A stretch of DNA of 64,000 nucleotides, from positions 1 to 64,000 of the forward strand of contig NZ_CALUCN010000011.1 of NCBI RefSeq assembly GCF_943914565.1, given 5' to 3'. The notes below the pieces were generated by a model that saw only the letters and a program-made list of their open reading frames with translations, was not told the origin of the DNA and ran no database searches. Below are positions 26,227 through 34,051 of this stretch, piece by piece. Source of the DNA: an uncultured Tessaracoccus sp. (GTDB lineage Bacteria > Actinomycetota > Actinomycetes > Propionibacteriales > Propionibacteriaceae). Made by a program: the position numbers and the translations under genes. The number at the start of each line of letters is the position of its first letter. The stretch's first letter is position 1.

Positions 26227-26288
26227 TCGCGGGGCGAATGCGTGAGGTACGGCCCAGCTCGCGGGGAAATCTATGTGAGATGCGGCCC
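26227..26288 (+). repeat. Imperfect direct repeat of about 30 bp
   Basis: Two adjacent units starting TCGCGGGG and ending GYACGGCCC or GATGCGGCCC (26227-26255 and 26259-26288), both with a central GTGAG. Part of the long eis-rpsF intergenic region; purpose unknown. Confidence 0.4.
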
Positions 26289-26406
26289 CGGCCGACGCGC
26301 ACTCAGTCGGTCCGTCCGGGCGGTCTGCCTCACAGCTCGCCTCACGATTCGTGCCCCTCGCCGCAGGGAGGGTAGAGTGGCTCGCTGGCTGACCAGTCAG
26401 CCGAGC

Positions 26407-26450
26407 CCTCCTGCCGCGGGACGGACCCGCGGCCGTTAGTCCGAAGGAGG
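26407..26450 (+). promoter_or_regulatory. rpsF leader hairpin, probable S6:S18 autoregulatory site
   Basis: CCTCCT (26407-26412) can pair with the Shine-Dalgarno AGGAGG (26445-26450), enclosing a perfect inner hairpin CCGCGGG-ACGGA-CCCGCGG (26414-26432) and a CCG-containing internal loop. A structured rpsF leader bound by the S6:S18 complex is known in many bacteria, where it represses the operon. The SD-masking fold fits that mechanism. A further palindrome GGCTGACCAGTCAGCC lies just upstream (26387-26402), and TAGAGT near 26373 is a plausible -10. Confidence 0.6.
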
Positions 26451-26462
26451 TGGGGCCACACC

Positions 26463-26750
26463 ATGCGCAAGTACGAAGTCATGATCCTCATCGACTCCGA
26501 CGTCGACGAGCGTCAGGTGCCCGCTCTCATCGAGAAGCACCTGGGTACCGTCACCAAGGAAGGCGGCACCGTCGACGACACCGACATCTGGGGACGCCGC
26601 AAGCTCGCCTACGACATCAACAAGAAGTCCGAGGCGCTCTACGTCGTCGTCCGGCTCACCTGTGAGCCGGCCACGGTCTCCGAGTTCGACCGCCTCATGG
26701 CCATCGACGAGAAGATCGTCCGCACCAAGGTCCTCCGGCTCGAGGACTGA
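26463..26750 (+). CDS. rpsF: 30S ribosomal protein S6
   Basis: 95 residues, beginning MRKYEVMILIDSDVDE. The canonical S6 segments TDIWGRRKLAYDI near residue 39 and YVVVRLTCEPATV near 60 are present. S6 pairs with S18 on the platform of the small subunit. First gene of rpsF-ssb-rpsR-rplI. Preceded by GAAGGAGG 12 nt before the ATG, within the leader hairpin. Confidence 0.97.
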   Translation: MRKYEVMILIDSDVDERQVPALIEKHLGTVTKEGGTVDDTDIWGRRKLAYDINKKSEALYVVVRLTCEPATVSEFDRLMAIDEKIVRTKVLRLED

Positions 26751-26874
26751 GGTTTTCCACAGGACAACGATCGGGCGGGCACGCCGGGGCTCTCGCACCC
26801 ATACTGTTGGGTGAGCAGACGGTCCCACGACGTAGCGTGGACCCCAACCGATCATCCCGACCCGGAGGCATTTC

Positions 26875-27387
26875 ATGGCAGGCGAAACCTACATCACGGT
26901 CATCGGCAACCTCACGGCCGCCCCGGAGCTCCGCTTCACCGCGAACGGCGCTCCCGTGGCCAACTTCACGGTTGCCTCCACCCCCCGCAACTACGATCCC
27001 CAGTCGGGCCAGTGGCGCGACGGCGATCCGATGTTCCTGAATTGCTCGGTGTGGCGTCAGTACGCCGAGAACGTGACCGAGTCGCTCGAGAAGGGCACCC
27101 AGGTCATCGTGCACGGCAAGCTGAAGTCGCGCAGCTTCCAGGACCGCGAGGGCAACAAGCGCACTGTCTTCGAGATCGATGTCGACGAGGTCGGGCCCGC
27201 CCTGCGATTCGCGACCGCTCGCGTGACCAAGACCACCAGCCGTGGTGGTGGCGGTGGCGGCGGCCAGTGGCAGGGCAACCAGGGCGGCGGCAACGACTCG
27301 TGGTCGAGCTCGAACACGGCCGATCACAACCGCGGTGGCGACGATCCGTGGGGCCAGGCGCCCCAGTCGGACGAGCCGCCGTTCTGA
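26875..27387 (+). CDS. ssb: Single-stranded DNA-binding protein
   Basis: 170 residues. OB-fold in residues 1-115 (starts MAGETYITVIGNLTAAPELRFT; FLNCSVWRQYAENVTESLEKG near 54), then a Gly/Gln/Asn-rich disordered linker, and an acidic tip ending DEPPF, which recruits replication and repair partners. Tetrameric binder of ssDNA. The 124-bp gap after rpsF contains a TTTTCCACA 9-mer (26753-26761), one mismatch from a DnaA box, and a possible secondary promoter. Confidence 0.97.
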   Translation: MAGETYITVIGNLTAAPELRFTANGAPVANFTVASTPRNYDPQSGQWRDGDPMFLNCSVWRQYAENVTESLEKGTQVIVHGKLKSRSFQDREGNKRTVFEIDVDEVGPALRFATARVTKTTSRGGGGGGGQWQGNQGGGNDSWSSSNTADHNRGGDDPWGQAPQSDEPPF

Positions 27388-27481
27388 TCGACGCCCGCCC
27401 ACCACACACCATCCATCCAAGGCACATTCCGTCGAGAGACGGGCTTGCCCGGGCGAGACCCGGGAGAACAGGAGCACCACA

Positions 27482-27718
27482 ATGGCCGGTCCACAGCGCA
27501 AGTCTGTGAAGAAGAAGATCATGCCGGTGAAGACCACTCGCGTGGCCAACATCGACTACAAGGACATCAACACGCTCAAGCGGTTCATCTCCGAGCGTGG
27601 CAAGATTCGCGCGCGCCGCGTCACCGGGCTGTCGGTCCAGGACCAGCGCAAGGTCGCCATCGCCGTGAAGAACGCGCGTGAGGTGGCCCTGCTGCCGTAC
27701 GCGTCGACGGCTCGCTGA
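27482..27718 (+). CDS. rpsR: 30S ribosomal protein S18, cysteine-free (C-minus) form
   Basis: 78 residues. The body matches S18: NIDYKDINTLKRFISERGKI and KVAIAVKNAREVALLPY. Where zinc-binding S18 carries a CxxC pair before the IDYKD block and a third Cys in the GNCVQHQ segment, this protein has IMPVKTTRVA and GLSVQDQ, so no metal ligands remain. Binds the 16S platform with S6. ATG at 27482 with AGGAG upstream; 14 bp before rplI. Confidence 0.95.
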   Translation: MAGPQRKSVKKKIMPVKTTRVANIDYKDINTLKRFISERGKIRARRVTGLSVQDQRKVAIAVKNAREVALLPYASTAR

Positions 27719-27732
27719 CAGGAGGAACACCC

Positions 27733-28179
27733 ATGAAGCTCATTCTGACCAGCACCATCGACAAGCTCGGTGAGCCCGGCGACGTCGTCGAGGTCCGCGA
27801 CGGCTACGGCCGCAACTACCTCGTCCCGCAGGGCAAGGCCATCCGCTGGACCAAGGGCGCCGAGGTCCAGATCGAGGGCATCAAGCGGGCCCGCCAGGCC
27901 CGCGAGATCCGCGGCGTCGAGCACGCCCAGGAGGTCCGCGAACAGCTCGAGGGCCTGGCCGTCCAGGTCCCCGCTCGCGCGTCGGAGGAGGGCAGCCTCT
28001 TCGGTTCCGTCACCCCCAACGACTTCGTCGTGGCGGTGAAGAAGTCCGGCGGCCCCGCGCTCGACAAGCGTGCGGTGTCCTTCGCGAAGCACGTGAAGAC
28101 CACCGGCAAGCACGCTGCCGAGATCCAGCTGCACCCCGCGGTCGTCGCGCACATCGACTTCGAGGTCGTCGCGCTCTGA
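27733..28179 (+). CDS. rplI: 50S ribosomal protein L9
   Basis: 148 residues. N-terminal rRNA-binding domain KLGEPGDVVEVRDGYGRNYL, long connecting helix (about 45-75), and C-terminal domain with GSLFGSVTPNDF near residue 91. Last gene of the operon; a strong GGAGG precedes the ATG. Followed by a clear hairpin terminator. Confidence 0.97.
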   Translation: MKLILTSTIDKLGEPGDVVEVRDGYGRNYLVPQGKAIRWTKGAEVQIEGIKRARQAREIRGVEHAQEVREQLEGLAVQVPARASEEGSLFGSVTPNDFVVAVKKSGGPALDKRAVSFAKHVKTTGKHAAEIQLHPAVVAHIDFEVVAL

Positions 28180-28199
28180 CCCAGCCGGGTACCAGACGA

Positions 28200-28235
28200 G
28201 TCGCGCCCCGATCCCTGCTCGGATCGGGGCGCGAC
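28200..28235. terminator. Terminator hairpin after rplI
   Basis: Perfect 15-bp stem GTCGCGCCCCGATCC (28200-28214) and its complement (28221-28235) with a 6-nt loop, between convergent rplI and the glycosidase gene. No T-run follows on either strand, as is common in high-GC actinobacteria. Confidence 0.8.
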
Positions 28236-28250
28236 TGCGTCCGGGGCCCG

Positions 28251-31200
28251 TCAGGCCGTGCGGTGGAACACCCTCGGCAGCGTGCGGATCACACCGAGGT
28301 GCCGTGACTGCACCGCGACCCGCCAGCGCTGCGTGCCGACCACGTGCTTGCCGTACGTGAGCTCGAGGGTGTAGCCACCGTCGGGGCGAGTGCGGCCGAC
28401 CTGCGATCGCGACCATCGTCCGTCCGGCAGCTGCACCTCGGTCCACACCCGCGCGCCGGGCTCCCCGGCGACGCGGCCCCACGCATTGGCGGTACGCCCG
28501 ACGGGGGCGCGCCCCGCGGTGGCGATCGTCGGGCCGACGCGCTGCTGGGTGAAGGCGGGCAGCACCTCAGTCTCGCCGTGGGCGTGCCGCACGACGACGC
28601 GCCACCGGTATGTGCCCGGGGTCGTCCGCCCGTAGGTGAGCGGCACCGCCCAGAAGCCACCGTCGGTGGCGCGACGCTGTGAGTCCTGCCAGCCCTTGCC
28701 GGGCACGAGCACCTGGGTGATGACGGTCGCCCAGCCGGAGGTGGTGCCCCAGGCGTTGGCGGCCCAGCCGATCCCGGTGCGGTCCGCCGCCCGCGACGAG
28801 GAGGCGGCCACGCGGGTGAGCGTGACCTCGTTGGAGACCTGCTCGCCGACCACGGCGCGCAGCGTGTGCGTGCCGAGGCGTCGGGTCGGGGCGTCGAGCG
28901 CGACGACGAACCGCCCGTCGGCGCCCACCGTCGCGGACCCGACGGTGGCCCAGCCCTCGCCGTCGCGGCGCTGCACCTCGACGGGCCGGCCCGCGCAGCC
29001 GTCGGCGCGGCCCCACACGTTCGTCGCGGCGTGGAGGGTCTTCCGCGGCGCCGCGTGCGCGACGACCGTGCACTCGGCAGGCTTCGGGGCGAGGCGGAAG
29101 GTGTGCGAGGTCGTCTGGTCGGCGACGCGCAGGGTGAGCGTGACCTCGTCGCCGGCGCCGTCGAGGAAGGTGAGCATGCGGGTCTCGGGGTTGAACGATG
29201 CCACCGACCCCTCGGGCGCGGCCATCGCGTTGGTGCCGACGTGGACGCCGTCGCCGCCCCACGTCGCGGAGACGGGCCAGCGCACCGGGATGCGCACGCC
29301 CTCCTGTGAAAACCCGGCGTCGACCTCGACCACTTCGTCGCGGCGTACCGCCGCGGGGGCCTCGATCGTGAGCGTGCCCTCGTCGACCCACGGACGGGTC
29401 TCGACGTCCATCCAGTCGGTGACGCGCGGGCCGCCGGCGGGGTGGATGCCGAGCATCGTCCAGCCGCGGAACCCGCCCCAGTCGGTGCTGGACGTGGCTG
29501 CCTTGCCGGAGTTGCCGTTGGTGACGTGCAGCACGTTGTCCTGCTGGCGTGCGTGGAACGCGCCCACGCCGGCGCCGACGAGCGCGATCTGCTTGCCGGA
29601 GTCGCGGTGAAAACGCGCGAGCCAGTCCTCGACGAGCGCCGCCTCGAACGGGTCCTTCAGACCCGAGCCGCCGTCGGGCATGAAGTCCCTCGTCGGGTGG
29701 TGGAACATCACGACGACACCCGAGACGGTGCGGTCGGTGGCCGCCCGGTCGAGCTCGCGACGCAGCATCTGCACCTGCGCGAAGTCGTGGCGGATGCCGT
29801 ACGGCGACGAATCGAGCGTGATGACCCGGGTGCTGCCGTAGTTCTTCAGCGTCTGCGCGGGGCCGAAGTGCCTGACGAAGTTCGCGATCGGCGCGCCCAT
29901 GATCTCGTGGTTGCCCGGCACGTACGTCCACGGGATGCCGGAGGGGACGAGCTCCTCGTCGATGATGCGACGGGCGAGCTGGAAGTCCTCGTCGGCCGCC
30001 TCGTCGGTGAAGTCACCGAGGATGTAGACCGCGTCGGGCTTCGCCGCGACGATCTCCTTCAGGCTCCGACGAGCGCCCGCCACGAGCGCGCTGTCGGGGT
30101 TGCGGCCCACGAACTGCGCGTCGGACATCACCGCGATGCGCGTGGGGGCGTCGTCGGTCGCGCCCGCGTCGGCGATGGCCGCGCGGTCCCGGCGCTGGAC
30201 GAACTCCGGCGCCTCGGCATCGGGGGCGACGACCATCTCGACGGAGTCGATCAGCACCGTGGTCTTGTATTTCTGGTCGGCGCCGGTCTCGTAGAACGCG
30301 ACGTTCGTCCAGTGGAACGGGCCCGTGTGGCCCTGCGGCACCTTGATCGTGACCTGCTGCCAGTCGGTGGTCTTCTTGATCCTCGGGACGTAGACGACGG
30401 GCATCTCGCCCGCGTCGTTGTCGACGACGCCGTAGACCATGGGCGTGAACTCGCCGTCGGCCTTCAGCCAGACGCGCAGCTGCACGGGCGTCCCGTTGAT
30501 CGCGCGTCGGGCGTGGCTGTCGGGGATCGGACGGAGGTTGGCGGTGCGCGTCGCGGTGGACTGCGAGAAGTCGACGGTGAACGCGACGGCGTCCCCACCA
30601 TCGCGACCCTCGCCGGGGCGGCGCTCGATGGACTGCGTCGAGCGGGCGCCATTCACGGTGAACTGGTCGATCGGCTCGGACATGTCGGAGACGAGCACGG
30701 TCTCCTGGCCGACGAGCCAGCTCATCTGCACCTGCTTGCCGAGCGCGGTGAACGTGGCGAGGCCGCCGGCCTTTTCCACGGTCGCACTCGCGGCCCAGGT
30801 GCTCGCCGTGGCCGGTTTGAGGGCGAGGCCGTCCGCGCCCTCGACAGCGACGTCCTCCGGCGCGACGGGGGCGGAGTACCCCTGCGCGTCGTGGCCGGTG
30901 AGCGTGACGGGACGGGTCTCGCCCGCGCCGGCGAGCTGGATGACCGTTGGGTCCACGGTGAGGTACTGGAGTTTGCCCAGCACGTGCAGGCGCAGTTTGC
31001 CGACGACGCCGCCGGAGGTGACCACGACGTCGGCCCGTCCGGGTGCGACCGCGGTGACGTGCCCCTCGTCGTCGACCGTGAGCACCTTCTCGTCGGAGCT
31101 CGCCCACGTGAGGTCCGCATCGACGGGGCGCCCACCGCGGTCGTGGCCCTTGGCGACGACGGTGCGGTGCGCGCCGGGGAAGATGCGCTCGGCGTTGGTG

Positions 31201-32453
31201 GCGACGCCAGCGAGGGAGAGGTTGACGCCGGCGAGCACGCCGTCGGAGCCCTTGCTCACGACGCCCATGCCGTTGCCGTCCTTGCGCTCGCTGCCGTCGG
31301 AGGGGGAGTTCTCGACGGTGGTTCCCTCGTCGCCCGGATCGCGGACCACCATCGTGGTGGAGCCGCCACCGTCGAGGTTCATCGCTTCGGTGGCGCCGAG
31401 TTCGGCCATGAGCCGGCCCAGCTCCGGCAGCGACATGCCGCGGCTGTGCGCCTGTCGGCCGTCGACGGTGACGAGGAGCATCGTGCGGCCGCCGTCGGCG
31501 AAGCCGATCGCCGTGCGGGGGTGGAGGTTGTCGCGGAACGCGTCCGTGGAGCCGTCGGTCACCTCGAGCGGGTTGCCGTCCTTCACGAGCGTGGCCCAGT
31601 TGCCGCCGATCGCGAACGCGATGCGGTCGACGTCGTCGGTGATCCCGATCGCCACGTCGACGGAGTTGCCGACTGCGAGGTGCGAGAGCTTGGCCACGCC
31701 GTCGGCGCCGCGCGCGAGCAGCACCTGCTCGCCCTCGGGGATGTCGACGCCGTCGCGGGAAAGTTCCTCGCCGACGGCGACGACCTTGCCGTCGCGGACG
31801 CGGACGGCCTTGTGGGTGGCGTCGTCGCGCAGCGGGCGGGTGAGGGTGTAGCTGCCCCAGCGGTGGTCGTAGACACCGACGCGGCCCGGCCGGAGCTCGG
31901 TCATGTTGAGCCCGGCGAGTGCGACCGGTTCCTTGCCCTCGACGGTGGCTGTGCCCTGCAGGAGGAGCTTGGTGATGGCGCCGAGGCCGTCCGTGTCGAC
32001 GACGGCTGCGTCGCGGTGGTCCTCGTTGGGGCTCTTCACCGGCTCGCCCAGCTCGATGCCGCCGCCGGCGACGCCGCCGGAGTTGTTGATGTCGAAGAAG
32101 TCGCCGTTCACCGCGGCGTCGACGTCGCCCTGCTTCGCGAGCTCGGAGATGGTGTCGACGCCGGTGACCGAGCCGCCGTCCAGGTAGCGCACGTCGGTGC
32201 GTGAGAGGTCGACGGTGAGGAGGTTGATGACGTTGCGGCCCTGGTCGTCGAGTCGCTCCCAGGTTGAGTGCCGGATGCCGTCGCCCACCTCGCGGGTCTC
32301 GGAGGAGAGGATGATGGCGCGCCCACCGTCGGTGGGGCCGGGGAGGTCGGCGCGCGCGGGGGCGCTGACGGGGACGAGGAGGAGCGCGGCGAGCAACACG
32401 GCGACGAGCAGACGCGCTCGGTGCCGGGCCGCGGACACGTCGTGCGTGGACAC
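28251..32453 (-). CDS. Secreted phosphodiester glycosidase (NAGPA) - metallophosphoesterase multidomain protein
   Basis: 1400 residues. Signal peptide to about residue 35 (ends APARA). NAGPA domain about 85-390 with AVNGDFFDINNSGG and MNLDGGGSTTMVV. Bacterial Ig-like domain about 410-495, a beta-rich, possibly carbohydrate-binding region about 580-750, metallophosphoesterase about 765-1010 (ILGDFTDEA, VPGNHEIMG), then Ig-like modules and two to three C-terminal repeats built on ANAWG, LTYGR and GTYRWRV. The first metal motif is SDAQF, with Gln where DxH is usual. NAGPA enzymes remove sugars from phosphodiesters, so a role in phosphoglycan, teichoic-acid or phospholipid scavenging is likely. 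GTG 32453 is preferred (AAGGGAAG upstream) over ATG 32468. Confidence 0.8.
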   Translation of the reverse strand: MSTHDVSAARHRARLLVAVLLAALLLVPVSAPARADLPGPTDGGRAIILSSETREVGDGIRHSTWERLDDQGRNVINLLTVDLSRTDVRYLDGGSVTGVDTISELAKQGDVDAAVNGDFFDINNSGGVAGGGIELGEPVKSPNEDHRDAAVVDTDGLGAITKLLLQGTATVEGKEPVALAGLNMTELRPGRVGVYDHRWGSYTLTRPLRDDATHKAVRVRDGKVVAVGEELSRDGVDIPEGEQVLLARGADGVAKLSHLAVGNSVDVAIGITDDVDRIAFAIGGNWATLVKDGNPLEVTDGSTDAFRDNLHPRTAIGFADGGRTMLLVTVDGRQAHSRGMSLPELGRLMAELGATEAMNLDGGGSTTMVVRDPGDEGTTVENSPSDGSERKDGNGMGVVSKGSDGVLAGVNLSLAGVATNAERIFPGAHRTVVAKGHDRGGRPVDADLTWASSDEKVLTVDDEGHVTAVAPGRADVVVTSGGVVGKLRLHVLGKLQYLTVDPTVIQLAGAGETRPVTLTGHDAQGYSAPVAPEDVAVEGADGLALKPATASTWAASATVEKAGGLATFTALGKQVQMSWLVGQETVLVSDMSEPIDQFTVNGARSTQSIERRPGEGRDGGDAVAFTVDFSQSTATRTANLRPIPDSHARRAINGTPVQLRVWLKADGEFTPMVYGVVDNDAGEMPVVYVPRIKKTTDWQQVTIKVPQGHTGPFHWTNVAFYETGADQKYKTTVLIDSVEMVVAPDAEAPEFVQRRDRAAIADAGATDDAPTRIAVMSDAQFVGRNPDSALVAGARRSLKEIVAAKPDAVYILGDFTDEAADEDFQLARRIIDEELVPSGIPWTYVPGNHEIMGAPIANFVRHFGPAQTLKNYGSTRVITLDSSPYGIRHDFAQVQMLRRELDRAATDRTVSGVVVMFHHPTRDFMPDGGSGLKDPFEAALVEDWLARFHRDSGKQIALVGAGVGAFHARQQDNVLHVTNGNSGKAATSSTDWGGFRGWTMLGIHPAGGPRVTDWMDVETRPWVDEGTLTIEAPAAVRRDEVVEVDAGFSQEGVRIPVRWPVSATWGGDGVHVGTNAMAAPEGSVASFNPETRMLTFLDGAGDEVTLTLRVADQTTSHTFRLAPKPAECTVVAHAAPRKTLHAATNVWGRADGCAGRPVEVQRRDGEGWATVGSATVGADGRFVVALDAPTRRLGTHTLRAVVGEQVSNEVTLTRVAASSSRAADRTGIGWAANAWGTTSGWATVITQVLVPGKGWQDSQRRATDGGFWAVPLTYGRTTPGTYRWRVVVRHAHGETEVLPAFTQQRVGPTIATAGRAPVGRTANAWGRVAGEPGARVWTEVQLPDGRWSRSQVGRTRPDGGYTLELTYGKHVVGTQRWRVAVQSRHLGVIRTLPRVFHRTA

Positions 32454-32548
32454 GGGGCTTCCCTTCATGAGGATGGTTGGCAGCCCGAAGCGTAGGGAGC
32501 GATGGTGAACGTGCCTCCCGCCTCGAATGACAAGGAGGTGAACGAATC

Positions 32549-32653
32549 ATGATCGGGTGCACTGGAGACACCGTTCGCGGACACATCCACTCAGGCATTG
32601 TGCGTTGTGGTGGTGGTCTGTCATTCTGTTTTGCAATGCGGGCGGATGCGTGA
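32549..32653 (+). CDS. Possible 34-residue leader peptide
   Basis: ATG at 32549 is preceded by a near-perfect Shine-Dalgarno AAGGAGGTG (32532-32540, 8 nt spacing) and opens 34 codons ending TGA at 32651. The product is Gly/Cys/Arg-containing with no recognised domain. It ends 45 bp before the RHS-type gene start. The strong ribosome site is the only evidence; it may instead be a relic of an older gene start. Confidence 0.3.
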   Translation: MIGCTGDTVRGHIHSGIVRCGGGLSFCFAMRADA

Positions 32654-32697
32654 GTCGCCGCAGGCCTTGTTGGTGCGTGGGTGCATGGAGGTTTGTG

Positions 32698-33553
32698 GTG
32701 TTGGTTCGTCGTGTTGTGTGGCTGGTTGTTTCGTTGGCGTTGGTGTTGGGGTTGGGGGTGGTTGGTCCTGCGGGTGCGGCGCCGGGTGATGGTGGGGGTT
32801 CTGCTGGGTCGGGGGTGGCGTTTGTGGGGTTGGTGCGGCCTGATTGGGTGTCGGCGTCGGTGACGGCGCGGGCGGTGGGGGCTCGTGTGGAGGTGTTGTC
32901 GGAGCGGTCGGAGACTGTTCGGGTGTTTGTGTTGCCTGATGGTGGTGTGGAGGAAGAGGTTGCTGCTGGGCCGGTTCGGTTCCGGGATGCGTCGGCTGTT
33001 GATGGGTGGCGTGAGATCGACACGACGTTGGGGCTGGTGGATGGTGTGGTGGTGCCGGTGTCGTTGCCGGTGGATGTGCGGGTTTCTGGTGGGGGTTCGG
33101 GGTCGGAGTTGGTGGTGTTCGATGCTGATGGTGCGGGTGAGGTGGGGGTTGCGTTGATGGGCGCGCTCAAAGTTGCCTCCTTCGTTCCCGGAGTTGTGGG
33201 TGCCGCGAGCAATATTGCGCTTGCTGGCTACTATGCGTCTAGAAGGACGTTGGGGGGAAGCTGCGGGTCACGCTTTGGGGGCGGCGGCCTTCGGCGTCAC
33301 TCGATACACGTCAGTCGTTGGAAAGTTCATGGCCAAGTCCAGGCAGTTTGGCTAGGGTTCGAAGCTCTTCGGGCGGCACAAGAAGGGCTTGTTCAACCGA
33401 AACGATCGGATTAGGATCAGGTGGGGATGGAAAGGTAGTGCCAAGAGTGGGCGGAACATGTTTGGGATCAAGATCGGAAAAGCGAGCAAATTCCGTGGGC
33501 GAAACGGGATGCAGAGGTTACGTCACTACTACATGATCAAGGGGCCGAGGTGA
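32698..33553 (+). pseudogene. RHS-type polymorphic toxin gene, internally deleted and frameshifted
   Basis: Frame 1 from GTG 32698 (GGAGG upstream) gives a signal peptide (about 1-27, ending GPAGAA) and an RHS-family N-terminus (WVSASVTARAVGARVEV; ASAVDGWREIDTTL). At about 33157 it jumps directly into a C-terminal hinge (KVASFVPGVVGAASNIAL), so the whole YD-repeat core is missing. A G6 run at 33250-33255 marks a frameshift; in the new frame EAAGHALGAAAFG continues to an in-frame TAG at 33353. Past it lies a toxin tail, GRHKKGLFNRNDRIRIRWGW, ending TGA 33551. T- and G-rich third codon positions contrast with the C-rich neighbours, suggesting transfer. Normal RHS genes are many kilobases long. 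Confidence 0.75.
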
Positions 33554-34005
33554 CAGATGCACCTACGTCGATAAGCGCGTGGCTGCGGAATTCATGGAAC
33601 GCAGCGATCCTCTCAGGCCCGCTGGCCGAAGTGCCACTCGAAGTCGAGGGCTCCGCGCTGCTCGCGCATATCTCACATCAAATCTGGCCGTCAGATCAGT
33701 TGGAAATAGTGGTGCAAATGCACTGGGATTTTCCGGGGCGAGAGATCTCTGTGAGATATGAGTCATTCCCGGAGGCGGGTGGGGATCTTGACGAGTTGAG
33801 CGACCCGGAACAGGAAGCGCTCTTCAAATCTATCCGGCAGCACGGCGTTGAGTTGGGGCTGGCAGGTGGGCACATCTATGAGTTGTCGACCTTGGATCAT
33901 GGTCTGACCGTGAACTTCTTCGCTCCACTTTGGTCAGCGCTGGGGCGCAGTCGACACGAACGTGTGTTTGCCCCTTCCTACCCATCCGATGCGGGTGGCG
34001 GTTGA
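33550..34005 (+). CDS. Probable immunity protein for the RHS toxin remnant
   Basis: 151 residues, acidic, soluble, no signal peptide. GTG at 33550 overlaps the toxin-frame stop (GTGA), the tight coupling typical of toxin-immunity pairs. I do not recognise a named immunity family; visible features are a Trp/Leu-rich N-terminus (AWLRNSWNAAI), central beta strands (LEIVVQMHW, EISVRYESF) and a C-terminal LTVNFFAPLW. GC is lower than in the core genes. Interpretation as immunity rests on position; the gene is intact although the toxin is broken. Confidence 0.6.
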   Translation: MTDAPTSISAWLRNSWNAAILSGPLAEVPLEVEGSALLAHISHQIWPSDQLEIVVQMHWDFPGREISVRYESFPEAGGDLDELSDPEQEALFKSIRQHGVELGLAGGHIYELSTLDHGLTVNFFAPLWSALGRSRHERVFAPSYPSDAGGG

Positions 34006-34051
34006 CGAGAGTTGTCTGAATCGCCTGCAAAGGATCGGCATTGAATTTGGT

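Noticed and set aside
25631..26375. ORFs of 100-220 residues across array A, rich in WRT, LAN and VGKP words
   Set aside because: They exist in several frames on both strands simply because a 20-bp repeat avoids stops; no ribosome sites, no domain, and unit lengths shift the frame.
26753..26761. TTTTCCACA as a DnaA box upstream of ssb
   Set aside because: Single site with one mismatch and no neighbours; chance is a sufficient explanation.
27448..27464. CCCGGG-CGAGA-CCCGGG hairpin before rpsR
   Set aside because: Short self-complementary GC motif expected by chance here; no sign that it masks the ribosome site.
29442..32204. 920-residue plus-strand ORF
   Set aside because: Lies opposite the NAGPA/phosphoesterase gene, whose domains are certain; composition is that of a shadow frame.
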